From: JAVBQG01 sp031549185
GTDB lineage: Bacteria; Synergistota; Synergistia; Synergistales; Synergistaceae
Assembly: GCA_031549185.1 (NCBI GenBank)
Contig: JAVBQG010000044.1
Span: forward strand, 20,715 to 84,714
DNA: 64,000 nucleotides
Direction: 5' to 3'
The notes under the pieces were generated by a model. It ran no database searches. It worked only from the letters and a program-made list of their open reading frames with translations, and was not told the origin of the DNA. Positions 1 through 6,984 of the stretch are shown here, piece after piece. The position numbers and the translations under genes were made by a program. Each line of letters opens with the position of its first letter. Within the stretch, counting starts at the first letter, position 1.

Positions 1-101
1 TGGGGTCCAGCAGCCCCGTGGTGCCGAACGATTCTCCCGAACACAGAAGCTTGAACAGGCGGGTGGATCTGGTTATTTTGTCGGAGTACAGCATCCGATA
101 A
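1..101 (+). CDS. motB: MotB flagellar stator protein, 3' end only
   Basis: This open frame enters from the left edge and stops with TAA at 99-101. The last 32 residues include NDSPEHRSLNRRVDLVI, the typical end of the OmpA/MotB peptidoglycan-binding domain (conserved N-R-R-V-[DE]-[IL]-V). MotB anchors the MotA/MotB stator to the cell wall so that ion flow can drive rotation. Its place just upstream of fliL is the usual order in motA-motB-fliL-fliM clusters. Only the C-terminus is visible, so another OmpA-family protein is possible but unlikely in this context. Confidence 0.75.
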   Translation, partial: GSSSPVVPNDSPEHRSLNRRVDLVILSEYSIR

Positions 102-144
102 CAGGACCTCCCGGAAATCGGACGACGCAAGGAGGCAGTTCCGC

Positions 145-603
145 ATGGCACTCGCAAAGAGAACACTCATTTTCGTGATCGTAGGCGCAGTCGTCCTCAT
201 TTTCGGTCTGGGCGGCGGCATCTATCTCGGCCTTAAATTTTTTTCGCAGAGCGAGCCGGCCTCGGAGGTGAAGGAAGTCTCCGATCCCGGTCCCATGATG
301 GATCTGGGGCAGTTTACAGCCAATCTCGCCGATCCGGAGACGCACATCGTCAAATTGAAGGTAACGCTGGAGCTGGCGAGCAACAAAGTCAACGAGCGGC
401 TGGTCGATCCGGGCTGGAGCGTCCGACTGAAGGACGAGGTGCTGAGGACGTTGAAAAACCAGCGTTACGACAGCATTCGCTACGCAGAGGGTATGGAGAT
501 GCTGAAACAGGACCTCCGCACGCGCCTCAACGCGATGTTGCCGAAAGTGGAGGGCAAGGTAGCGGTCAACCGAGTTCTCATCGACGAATTTCTGGTCCAA
601 TAG
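145..603 (+). CDS. fliL: Flagellar basal body-associated protein FliL
   Basis: This 152-aa single-pass inner-membrane protein has a short basic N-terminus, one hydrophobic helix at about residues 8-31 and a periplasmic domain. FliL surrounds the stator and supports torque. The periplasmic part has the usual FliL pattern: a region around FTANLADPETHIVKLKVTLE, then RLKDEVLRTL and a conserved C-terminal segment ending VLIDEFLVQ. The ATG at 145 has a strong ribosome binding site (AAGGAGG, about 128-134). It lies 43 bp after motB and 24 bp before fliM, inside the flagellar operon. Length matches the family. Confidence 0.93.
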   Translation: MALAKRTLIFVIVGAVVLIFGLGGGIYLGLKFFSQSEPASEVKEVSDPGPMMDLGQFTANLADPETHIVKLKVTLELASNKVNERLVDPGWSVRLKDEVLRTLKNQRYDSIRYAEGMEMLKQDLRTRLNAMLPKVEGKVAVNRVLIDEFLVQ

Positions 604-627
604 CCTGGCAGGAGGGGAGAGATTCAT

Positions 628-1644
628 ATGGTTCCGCCGGAAGTAATGTCCCAAAACGAAATAGATTCCCTGCTGCAGGCGATTTCAAGCGGCGGAGACG
701 ACATCGCGACGATGGAGGTCTCCGAGGAGAAGCCGATCAAGCTCTACGACTTCAGACGCCCCGACAAGTTCAGCAAAGACCAGATGCGGGCGATTCAGAT
801 GATTCACGAGTCGTTCTGCCGTTCGCTCACGACGTCCCTTTCGACGATGGTCCGTTCGATGGTGTCGATCGAGGTCGTCGCGGTAGACCAGCTTGCGTAC
901 GATGAATTCATCCACTCGCTCGTGCAGCCGACGGTGATCGGCATTCTCGAGATGTATCCGCTGGCCGGAAACGCGATCCTCGAGATCAGCAACCAGCTTA
1001 CGTTCACGATCATCGACCGCCTCCTCGGCGGGAAGGGCGAGCCGATGCGGAAACCGAGGGATCTCACCGACATCGAGCGCACGGTGGTCGAGCGCGTCAT
1101 GATGAAGATTCTGGAGCACCTCGAGGAGAGCTGGAGCACTGTGGTCGACGTCCGCTTCCGCTTCGAGACGATGGAGAGCAATCCTTTCTTCGTGCAGGTC
1201 TGCCCGGGGACCGATATGGTGCTTCTGGTCACGATGCAGCTCCAGGTCGGGGATATACAGGGCATCATGAACTTCTGCATACCGTACTTCGTCATCGAGC
1301 CGTTGATCGACAAACTCAGCTCGCAGCAGTGGTTCTCTTCCACGGGGCGCAAGAGCGTCGAGGGAGTCAGAGAATCTCTCTCCCTGCGCCTGAACGAAGT
1401 ATCAGTTCCCCTCGCGTTGGAGCTGGGCCACAGTGTCGTCAGCCTGGGAGATGTGATCCAGATGCAGGAGGGCGACGTCGTCAGATTGGACGGAAGCGCG
1501 AAAGATCCGATCGGCCTGCGCGTGGGAAACCGGGTCAAGTTCAACTGTGCACCCGGCTTGCACAACAAGAATTATGCGGCGCAGATCATGGAAGTGATCG
1601 GCGAAGAGGAGTCTTTCCTGGGAGAGGAGGATTACAATGGTTGA
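628..1644 (+). CDS. fliM: Flagellar motor switch protein FliM
   Basis: This 338-aa protein is the C-ring switch component that binds CheY-P and sets rotation direction. Residues 7-16 (MSQNEIDSLL) are the CheY-P-binding peptide. A CheC-like middle domain follows (about 45-230, with the GGKGEP loop near 135), then a C-terminal SpoA domain (about 255-325). ATG 628 is chosen because AGGAGGGG sits about 10 nt upstream; ATG 646 would still keep the CheY-binding peptide. The end overlaps fliY by 8 bp, implying coupled translation of the two switch subunits. Confidence 0.96.
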   Translation: MVPPEVMSQNEIDSLLQAISSGGDDIATMEVSEEKPIKLYDFRRPDKFSKDQMRAIQMIHESFCRSLTTSLSTMVRSMVSIEVVAVDQLAYDEFIHSLVQPTVIGILEMYPLAGNAILEISNQLTFTIIDRLLGGKGEPMRKPRDLTDIERTVVERVMMKILEHLEESWSTVVDVRFRFETMESNPFFVQVCPGTDMVLLVTMQLQVGDIQGIMNFCIPYFVIEPLIDKLSSQQWFSSTGRKSVEGVRESLSLRLNEVSVPLALELGHSVVSLGDVIQMQEGDVVRLDGSAKDPIGLRVGNRVKFNCAPGLHNKNYAAQIMEVIGEEESFLGEEDYNG

Positions 1645-2764
1645 CGAGTTCCTGAATCAGGATGAAATAGACGCTCTTCTCTCCGGAGAGCCGAGTTCGA
1701 TAGGAAGCCTTTCGCCGGAGGACCTGTCCATTCTGGGCGAAGTGGCGAATATTATCGCGAACGCCGCCAGCAACGTCGTCGGTATGTTGGCGGGACGCGG
1801 CGTCTCCGCGACCGTCGCCGGGCAGTCCGAGATGCCCCAGAGTGCCATGAAGGACAGGGTGGCGGAGGGCACCCGGGTTTTCTCGTACTCGATGGTCCTC
1901 AGCGGACTGGACTCCGCCCCCGCGTTGCTCGCCACGAGCGAGCGCGGCGCGCTCGCTCTCGCCGATCTGATGATGGGCGGAGATGCGAAGGAGTTGCCGG
2001 ACGAGGCCAACGACCTTTACCTCTCCGCGGCGCAGGAGGGATTGAGTCAGCTCGTCGGCTCCGCGTTGACGAACCTGAGTGGGCTTCTGGGGGGAACCAG
2101 GCTGTCTGCCGACTCCGCCACCTCCTCGCTGGACGACTTGGCGACGTGGGTTCCCTTTCCCGTCGAGGCGGGCGATACCTCCATATGGGCGGCGAAGATC
2201 GATCTTGAAGTCGAGGGAGTGGAACCTTTCGCCCTGAGTCTGGTTCTGCCAGCCCTCAATGCCCACGATCTGGCGGAAAAGGTGAGAGAGGCCATGAATC
2301 CGGCGGAGACTCCCGCTGCAGCACCCGCCCCTCAGCCTGTGGCAGCGCGTCCACAGCAGCAACAACCGCAGCGGGTACCCGCGCAGCAGGCGGCTCCGCA
2401 GATGGCTCCCGCCTCTTTGCCACCGAGGCCGCAGGCCCCCCCTGTGGACGTAAAACCCGTCGAGTTTGCCCAGCTCGGTTCGCCCGATTACGCTGGTACC
2501 CCGGCGAACATCGACCTCATCGTCGACATCCCGGTGCGCATTACGGTGGAATTGGGAAGAACCCGCAAGACGATCGGGGAAGTACTGGCGCTGGGACCGG
2601 GGTCGGTGGTAGAATTGAACAAAATGGCGGGCGAGCCTGTCGATGTTCTGGTCAACGGAAAGCTGATCGCACGGGGAGAGGTCGTCGTAATCGACGAAAG
2701 TTTCGGCATACGCGTTACGGAAGTTGTCAGCAAAGCCGAAAGGATACGCTCCATGGGGGTGTGA
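1637..2764 (+). CDS. fliY: Flagellar motor switch / CheY-P phosphatase protein FliY (FliN-type)
   Basis: This 375-aa fusion joins an N-terminal CheC-like phosphatase region to a C-terminal FliN/SpoA domain (about 295-372, VPVRITVELGRTRKTIGEVL). A Pro/Gln/Ala-rich linker spans about 215-275. The N-terminal FLNQDEIDALLSG matches the CheY-P-binding peptide also seen in FliM. The first CheC-type site is intact (S-I-L-G-E-V-A-N, about residues 31-38). The second reads S-A-A-Q-E-G-L-S, with Ser where Asn is expected, so only one catalytic centre may work. FliY proteins sit in the C-ring in place of plain FliN and remove CheY-P. The start overlaps fliM by 8 bp. Confidence 0.93.
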   Translation: MVDEFLNQDEIDALLSGEPSSIGSLSPEDLSILGEVANIIANAASNVVGMLAGRGVSATVAGQSEMPQSAMKDRVAEGTRVFSYSMVLSGLDSAPALLATSERGALALADLMMGGDAKELPDEANDLYLSAAQEGLSQLVGSALTNLSGLLGGTRLSADSATSSLDDLATWVPFPVEAGDTSIWAAKIDLEVEGVEPFALSLVLPALNAHDLAEKVREAMNPAETPAAAPAPQPVAARPQQQQPQRVPAQQAAPQMAPASLPPRPQAPPVDVKPVEFAQLGSPDYAGTPANIDLIVDIPVRITVELGRTRKTIGEVLALGPGSVVELNKMAGEPVDVLVNGKLIARGEVVVIDESFGIRVTEVVSKAERIRSMGV

Positions 2765-2947
2765 TTTTTGCCCTTTATGAGATATACTCTATCCCACAAG
2801 GGGATTGATCGCAAGGAGACGTCGAGAGTCGCTCGGGCGATATTTCCGTTTGACGATGCGGAGGAGGCGGTTTTTCTTTTTTGTGTTTCTCCGGCCTCCG
2901 CCGGTAAATCGACTTTTCCATAAAGCACCCAAGGAGGGCATAAGGGA
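2765..2947 (+). other. Leader region upstream of cheY
   Basis: This 183-bp gap lies between fliY and cheY. It contains complementary GCGGAGG and CCTCCGC arms about 35 nt apart and a compact CCGGC-CTCC-GCCGG stem at roughly 2900-2914, followed by a strong ribosome binding site (AAGGAGG) before cheY. I found no convincing -35/-10 pair. The structures could tune cheY expression separately from the genes upstream, but this is inference from complementarity only. Confidence 0.3.
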
Positions 2948-3310
2948 ATGGGTACGAAGGTTTTAATCGTAGACGATGCGGCATTTATGAGAATGATGCT
3001 TCGCGATATTCTGGCAAAAAACGGATTCGAGGTCGTGGGAGAAGCGGACAACGGAAAAGTTGCCGTGCAGATGTATAACGAGCTCAAGCCCGATGTCGTT
3101 ACGATGGACATAACAATGCCTGAGATGGATGGTATAGCCGCCGTCAAGGAGATCAAAGCCGCCGATCCGAACGCAAAGGTCGTCATGGTCAGCGCGATGG
3201 GACAACAGGCGATGGTAATCGAAGCGATTCGCTCCGGAGCGGCTGATTTCATCGTCAAACCCTTCCAACCCGACCGCGTGCTGGAGGCGCTAGGCAAGGC
3301 GCTTTCGTAG
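2948..3310 (+). CDS. cheY: Chemotaxis response regulator CheY
   Basis: This 120-aa stand-alone receiver domain carries the phosphoryl signal from CheA to the motor switch. Acidic pocket D9-D10, phosphoacceptor D54 in VVTMDITMPEMDG, the switch serine in MVSAMGQ and the conserved lysine in IVKPF are all present. There is no output domain. The gene lies between the switch genes and the export-gate genes, the usual place for cheY in FliY-containing flagellar operons. It has its own strong ribosome binding site. Confidence 0.95.
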   Translation: MGTKVLIVDDAAFMRMMLRDILAKNGFEVVGEADNGKVAVQMYNELKPDVVTMDITMPEMDGIAAVKEIKAADPNAKVVMVSAMGQQAMVIEAIRSGAADFIVKPFQPDRVLEALGKALS

Positions 3311-3338
3311 CTGCGTTTTTCGCGCTACGTTGGGGTCC

Positions 3339-3776
3339 ATGAGAAATAAATTCGGTTTTTCTATGCGGAGACGAGCGTTAGGTTGCTTAATGGGAGCGAG
3401 CCTGGCGCTCGTTTTCTGTGTGCTGACGCCCTCTCTCCTCTGGGCCAATACGCGGGATTTCGACGTGAGCCTTGCGGGGTACGTCACCAGGATGTTCCTT
3501 GCCCTGGCCTTGCTCGGCGCAGCCGGATATGCCGCGGTCAAGTATCTGCCGGGAAAATTTCGCGTCGGCGCACAGGGCCGGTTGAAACTTCTGGGGGTGC
3601 TCAACCTCGGGCGTGATGTCGTCTATCTGTTGCAGATCGGTCCCGACGTGATCGCGCTCTTCACCGGTAAAAACGGGTCGACCGTGCTCGGCCGCTGGAG
3701 CGCCGAGGAGTGGGACGACTACGAGGCCGCTCTGCCGGAGCCGGCCAAATCCTCTCCGAAACAGGACGGTCGGTGA
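3339..3776 (+). CDS. fliO: Flagellar biosynthetic protein FliO/FliZ
   Basis: This is a small membrane protein of about 145 aa that helps assemble FliP into the export gate. It has a basic N-terminus and two hydrophobic stretches: a signal-like segment around GASLALVFCVLTPSLLWA and a second at MFLALALLGAAGYAAVKYL. A soluble region follows with the FliO signature (GRLKLLGVLNLGRDVVYLLQ). ATG 3339 is preferred over a TTG nine bases upstream; ATG 3363 is also possible. The TGA shares a base with the fliP start. The family diverges strongly in sequence, so the call leans on position and the GRLKLLGVLNLG motif. Confidence 0.85.
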   Translation: MRNKFGFSMRRRALGCLMGASLALVFCVLTPSLLWANTRDFDVSLAGYVTRMFLALALLGAAGYAAVKYLPGKFRVGAQGRLKLLGVLNLGRDVVYLLQIGPDVIALFTGKNGSTVLGRWSAEEWDDYEAALPEPAKSSPKQDGR

Positions 3777-4567
3777 TGCGTATGTTCGCTGCAAAGTCGA
3801 AATATTTCGGGGTACTGCTGCCCGCCTCGCTGTTGTTGCTTGCCCTCTGTTCAATGGCATGGGCCGCCCCGGCGCCGGCGGGGCCCACGTTGCCGATTCC
3901 GGCGCTCAACCTGGGGGTCGGCGCGGCTGGGGGGCCGCAGGACGTCGTACTGAGCCTGCAGATCGTCGCCCTGATCACGGTACTCAGCATGGCCCCCGCC
4001 ATCCTGCTGATGCTCACGAGCTTCACCCGCATTCTGGTCGTCCTCGGCTTCATCCGCAGTGCGCTCGGTTTGCAACAGACCCCGCCGAACCAGGTGATCA
4101 CTTCTCTCGCCCTCTTTCTGACCTTTTTCACGATGGCGCCGATCTGGAATCAGGTGTACAACGAGGCGCTGACCCCGTATCTGCAGGGAAATATCCCCGC
4201 GGAGGCCGCCTGGGAGAGGACCGTGCAGCCACTGCGCGCGTTTATGTTCAAACAGACGCGGGAGAAAGAGCTGTCTCTGATGATCCGTCTCTCCAAGGAG
4301 GAGAGGCCCAAGAATCAGGACGACGTCTCCACGATGATTTTGATTCCGGCGTATGTCCTGAGCGAACTCAAGACGGCGTTCCAGATGGGCGTGGTCCTCT
4401 ACATTCCCTTTATCGTCGTCGACATGATCGTGGCGAGCATCCTGATGAGCATGGGCATGATGATGCTCCCGCCGTCCATGATCTCGCTTCCTTTCAAGAT
4501 CCTGCTCTTTGTGATGGCGGACGGCTGGAACCTGGTCGTGGCCAGCCTGGTTACGAGTTTTAATTAG
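3776..4567 (+). CDS. fliP: Flagellar export gate protein FliP
   Basis: This 263-aa core subunit of the type III export gate starts at ATG 3776, one base overlapping the fliO stop. A cleavable signal peptide (about 1-28, ending SMAWA) precedes the conserved body: ILLMLTSFTRILVVLGFIRS, LGLQQTPPNQV and ALFLTFFTMAP, then the C-terminal IPFIVVDMIVASILMSMGM and PFKILLFVMADGW. Those motifs are diagnostic for FliP and cover the full family length. It acts with FliQ and FliR, encoded next. Confidence 0.97.
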   Translation: MRMFAAKSKYFGVLLPASLLLLALCSMAWAAPAPAGPTLPIPALNLGVGAAGGPQDVVLSLQIVALITVLSMAPAILLMLTSFTRILVVLGFIRSALGLQQTPPNQVITSLALFLTFFTMAPIWNQVYNEALTPYLQGNIPAEAAWERTVQPLRAFMFKQTREKELSLMIRLSKEERPKNQDDVSTMILIPAYVLSELKTAFQMGVVLYIPFIVVDMIVASILMSMGMMMLPPSMISLPFKILLFVMADGWNLVVASLVTSFN

Positions 4568-4583
4568 AGGGGCTGATCCTTCG

Positions 4584-4853
4584 ATGGAAACGCTGAGTAT
4601 TTCCGACGCGATGAACGGCGCCATGTGGGTGATCGTGCTGGCGTCCATGCCCGTGCTGTTGGTCGCGATGGGCGTGGGCCTGGTCATCGGCATCCTGCAG
4701 ACGGCCACATCGATCCAGGAGCAGACGCTCGCCTTTATCCCCAAGATTCTGGCCGTCATTTTCGCGCTGATCGTGTTCGGGCCGTGGATGTTCCGCCTGG
4801 TAGGAGACCTCACAATCAGACTCTTCACGGATATGTACCGATACGTGAGCTGA
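4584..4853 (+). CDS. fliQ: Flagellar export gate protein FliQ
   Basis: This 89-aa protein has two transmembrane helices. The segment GLVIGILQTATSIQEQTLAF between the helices is the family signature (Q-T-x-T-x-I-x-E-x-T-L-x-F), and the tail ends PWMFRLVGDLTIRLFTDMY. It packs around the FliP-FliR assembly. It lies 16 bp after fliP and is full length for the family. Confidence 0.96.
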   Translation: METLSISDAMNGAMWVIVLASMPVLLVAMGVGLVIGILQTATSIQEQTLAFIPKILAVIFALIVFGPWMFRLVGDLTIRLFTDMYRYVS

Positions 4854-4860
4854 CGGGGCG

Positions 4861-5661
4861 TTGGAGATGTTCCCGATACTGGCGAACGAGGCTCTCGTCA
4901 ATCTGATCGTCATACATTTTCTGGTGAGCATCCGCATTCTCGCCCTGCTTCTGACCGCCTCGGCCTTCTTGCTGCCCTCCTTTCCCAACCCGGCCCGTTT
5001 CTGGTTCTCCGTCGCGATCGCGGTCGTCGTCACGCCGATGGTAGGCATGGAGATTCCGGCCGTGCTGCTCTCGAGCTGGCTTTACATCGGCATCATGGGC
5101 CTGCGCGAATTCATCATCGGGGCGGCCATCGGCTTCATCTCGAGCCTTCCCCTCTACGCCATGCAGATATCCGGGTATCTGGACAGCACCCTGATGGGAT
5201 TCAACATGATGAACATGTTCGACCCGATGTCCTCGACACAGACCTCCGTCCTCGCACAGCTCAAATACTTGCTGGCGATCTGGTTTTTCCTCCATTGGGA
5301 CGGCCACGTCCTTCTCATACAGGCGCTGAGCGAGAGCGTCAAGCTGGTTCCGGTCGGCACGGGGATGTGGGGCGGTGGAGCCGTCGAGTTGCCGTGGATC
5401 GCGTGGCTGCAGCGCGCATTCGTGATTGCCCTGCAACTCAGTCTCCCTGTTTTCGGCGCGATCCTGCTCGCGGAGGTCGGGCTCGGTTTCGTGGCGCGCA
5501 CGGTGCCCCAGATGAACGTCTTCGTTCTCGGCATACCGATCAAGATCTGCATGGGGTTTTTCCTGCTGCTCACGCTTCTTCCCGTCAGCGTCGATATTTT
5601 CCACGCACAGATCGAGAGGGCCGTCCTGTGGGCGTTAGAGGGCATTCACTACTGGCGATGA
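4861..5661 (+). CDS. fliR: Flagellar export gate protein FliR
   Basis: This 266-aa integral membrane protein of the export gate has several hydrophobic segments and the conserved GLREFIIGAAIGFISSLPLY and QISGYLDSTLMGFNM region near residues 80-120. The frame opens with TTG at 4861 and has an ATG two codons later (4867); neither has a strong ribosome binding site, so the start is uncertain by two residues. The stop overlaps the flhB start (ATGA), coupling FliR to FlhB. Confidence 0.94.
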   Translation: MEMFPILANEALVNLIVIHFLVSIRILALLLTASAFLLPSFPNPARFWFSVAIAVVVTPMVGMEIPAVLLSSWLYIGIMGLREFIIGAAIGFISSLPLYAMQISGYLDSTLMGFNMMNMFDPMSSTQTSVLAQLKYLLAIWFFLHWDGHVLLIQALSESVKLVPVGTGMWGGGAVELPWIAWLQRAFVIALQLSLPVFGAILLAEVGLGFVARTVPQMNVFVLGIPIKICMGFFLLLTLLPVSVDIFHAQIERAVLWALEGIHYWR

Positions 5662-6752
5662 CGGAGGCGCCGCGAACTCGTTTCGAGCTCCAGTTTTTCG
5701 CGGAGGAGCGCACCGAGCCGGCCACGCCCCGCAAGCGGCAGAAATCGCGCGAGGAGGGCAGGATGGCGAAGAGCCAGGATATGTCGGCCGCCGTCGTCAT
5801 CATCACGGGGCTCCTTGCCGTGTACGCGTTGGGGGTGACCATCTGGAACAGGATGCTCCAGATGTTCTTCGACAACATCGCGCATCTCTCCTCCAGCCTC
5901 ATGAGGGATGACGACTGGCTCGCCAGGCCCGCAATCGAGGGACTGAAGGGATTCTTCTGGGGCTGGCTGCCGGTCGGCCTGCTCTGCACGATCGCGGCTG
6001 CGGTCATCATGGTCTATCAGGTCGGCTTCCTCATGTCCGCCAAGCCGCTGATCCCGAAACCCGACCGTTTCAATCCCGTCTCGGGTCTCAAAAAAATCGT
6101 GTCGATGCGTACGCTCGTGGAGCTTTTCAAGGGGCTTCTCAAGGCGATGCTGCTCATCGGGATGCTCTTCATGGTCATACGCAAAGAGCAGGATATGCTG
6201 CTCTCCGTCATGCAGTTTCCCATGGAGCAGGGCGTTGCGATCGTCCTGCGGGAGATCTGGGGTACGGCGCTCAAAATGGCCTTGTTGCTTCTGGTGCTCG
6301 GCCTGGCGGACTACGGCTACCAGAAGTGGGATTTCGAAAAGTCCATCCGCATGAGCAAGCAGGAGATCAAGGAAGAGTACAAACAGATGGAAGGAGATCC
6401 GCTGGTCAAGCGGCGCATTCGTCAGAAGCAGCGGGAGCTCGCCCAGGGGCGTATGATGTCGGACGTCCCGAAGGCGGACGTTGTCGTCACCAACCCGACT
6501 CACATTGCGGTGGCGATCAAATACGACCAACACAGCATGAGCGCGCCCGTCGTCGTCGCGAAGGGCGAGGGCTTCGTGGCGCAAAAGATACGGGATATTG
6601 CCAAGGAAAACAAGATCCCCATCGTTGAAAATAAACCCCTGGCCAGAGCACTTCTGTTACAGGTAGAAGTGGGAGAAATGGTGCCGGAGGATCTTTACAG
6701 ATCCGTCGCCGAGGTTTTGGCGTTTGTGTATCGGCTTAAAGAGAAAGGTTAG
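5658..6752 (+). CDS. flhB: Flagellar export specificity switch protein FlhB
   Basis: This protein is about 364 aa. It starts at ATG 5658, overlapping the fliR stop. The N-terminus has the conserved TEPATPRKRQKSREEG, followed by four transmembrane segments (about 38-215). The cytoplasmic domain contains the autocleavage motif N-P-T-H in VVVTNPTHIAVAIKY. Self-cleavage there switches export from rod/hook to filament substrates. The open frame extends far upstream inside fliR, but that part has no FlhB character. Family length is normal. Confidence 0.97.
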   Translation: MTEAPRTRFELQFFAEERTEPATPRKRQKSREEGRMAKSQDMSAAVVIITGLLAVYALGVTIWNRMLQMFFDNIAHLSSSLMRDDDWLARPAIEGLKGFFWGWLPVGLLCTIAAAVIMVYQVGFLMSAKPLIPKPDRFNPVSGLKKIVSMRTLVELFKGLLKAMLLIGMLFMVIRKEQDMLLSVMQFPMEQGVAIVLREIWGTALKMALLLLVLGLADYGYQKWDFEKSIRMSKQEIKEEYKQMEGDPLVKRRIRQKQRELAQGRMMSDVPKADVVVTNPTHIAVAIKYDQHSMSAPVVVAKGEGFVAQKIRDIAKENKIPIVENKPLARALLLQVEVGEMVPEDLYRSVAEVLAFVYRLKEKG

Positions 6753-6984
6753 CCCGGAGAATTGCTAAAATAGCAAGCAGCTCGCGGTTTTGCTGCAAAG
6801 ATCGAATGCGGCATGGTAAAATAGCGTATCGGACGGCAAGCCGCCCGACTGGTATGGTTTGGGGAAACGCTGTTCGAGCACCCGGCCGCATTTGCTCCAC
6901 ATGGGTTGCAGGACCTGCAGGGGATTGCGCTCTTTAATCTTTCAGGCCCCTGGCGATAAATCGGTCTTTTTTAGGGAGTGAATC
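6753..6984 (+). other. Intergenic leader of flhA with inverted repeat and repeated motif
   Basis: This 232-bp gap is unusual in an otherwise tightly packed operon. It holds a perfect inverted repeat TTGCTA-AAA-TAGCAA (6762-6776), a second copy of TAAAATAGC about 50 bp downstream, a GC-rich near-palindrome around CGGACGGC/GCCGCCCG (about 6831-6850) and a GCAGG/CCTGC pair. TAAAAT could act as a -10 element but no good -35 is spaced correctly. It may carry an internal promoter or structured leader for flhA. Confidence 0.35.

Noticed and set aside
5295..5657. N-terminal extension of flhB inside fliR
   Set aside because: It is Arg/His-rich shadow sequence of fliR; FlhB begins at the ATG overlapping the fliR stop.
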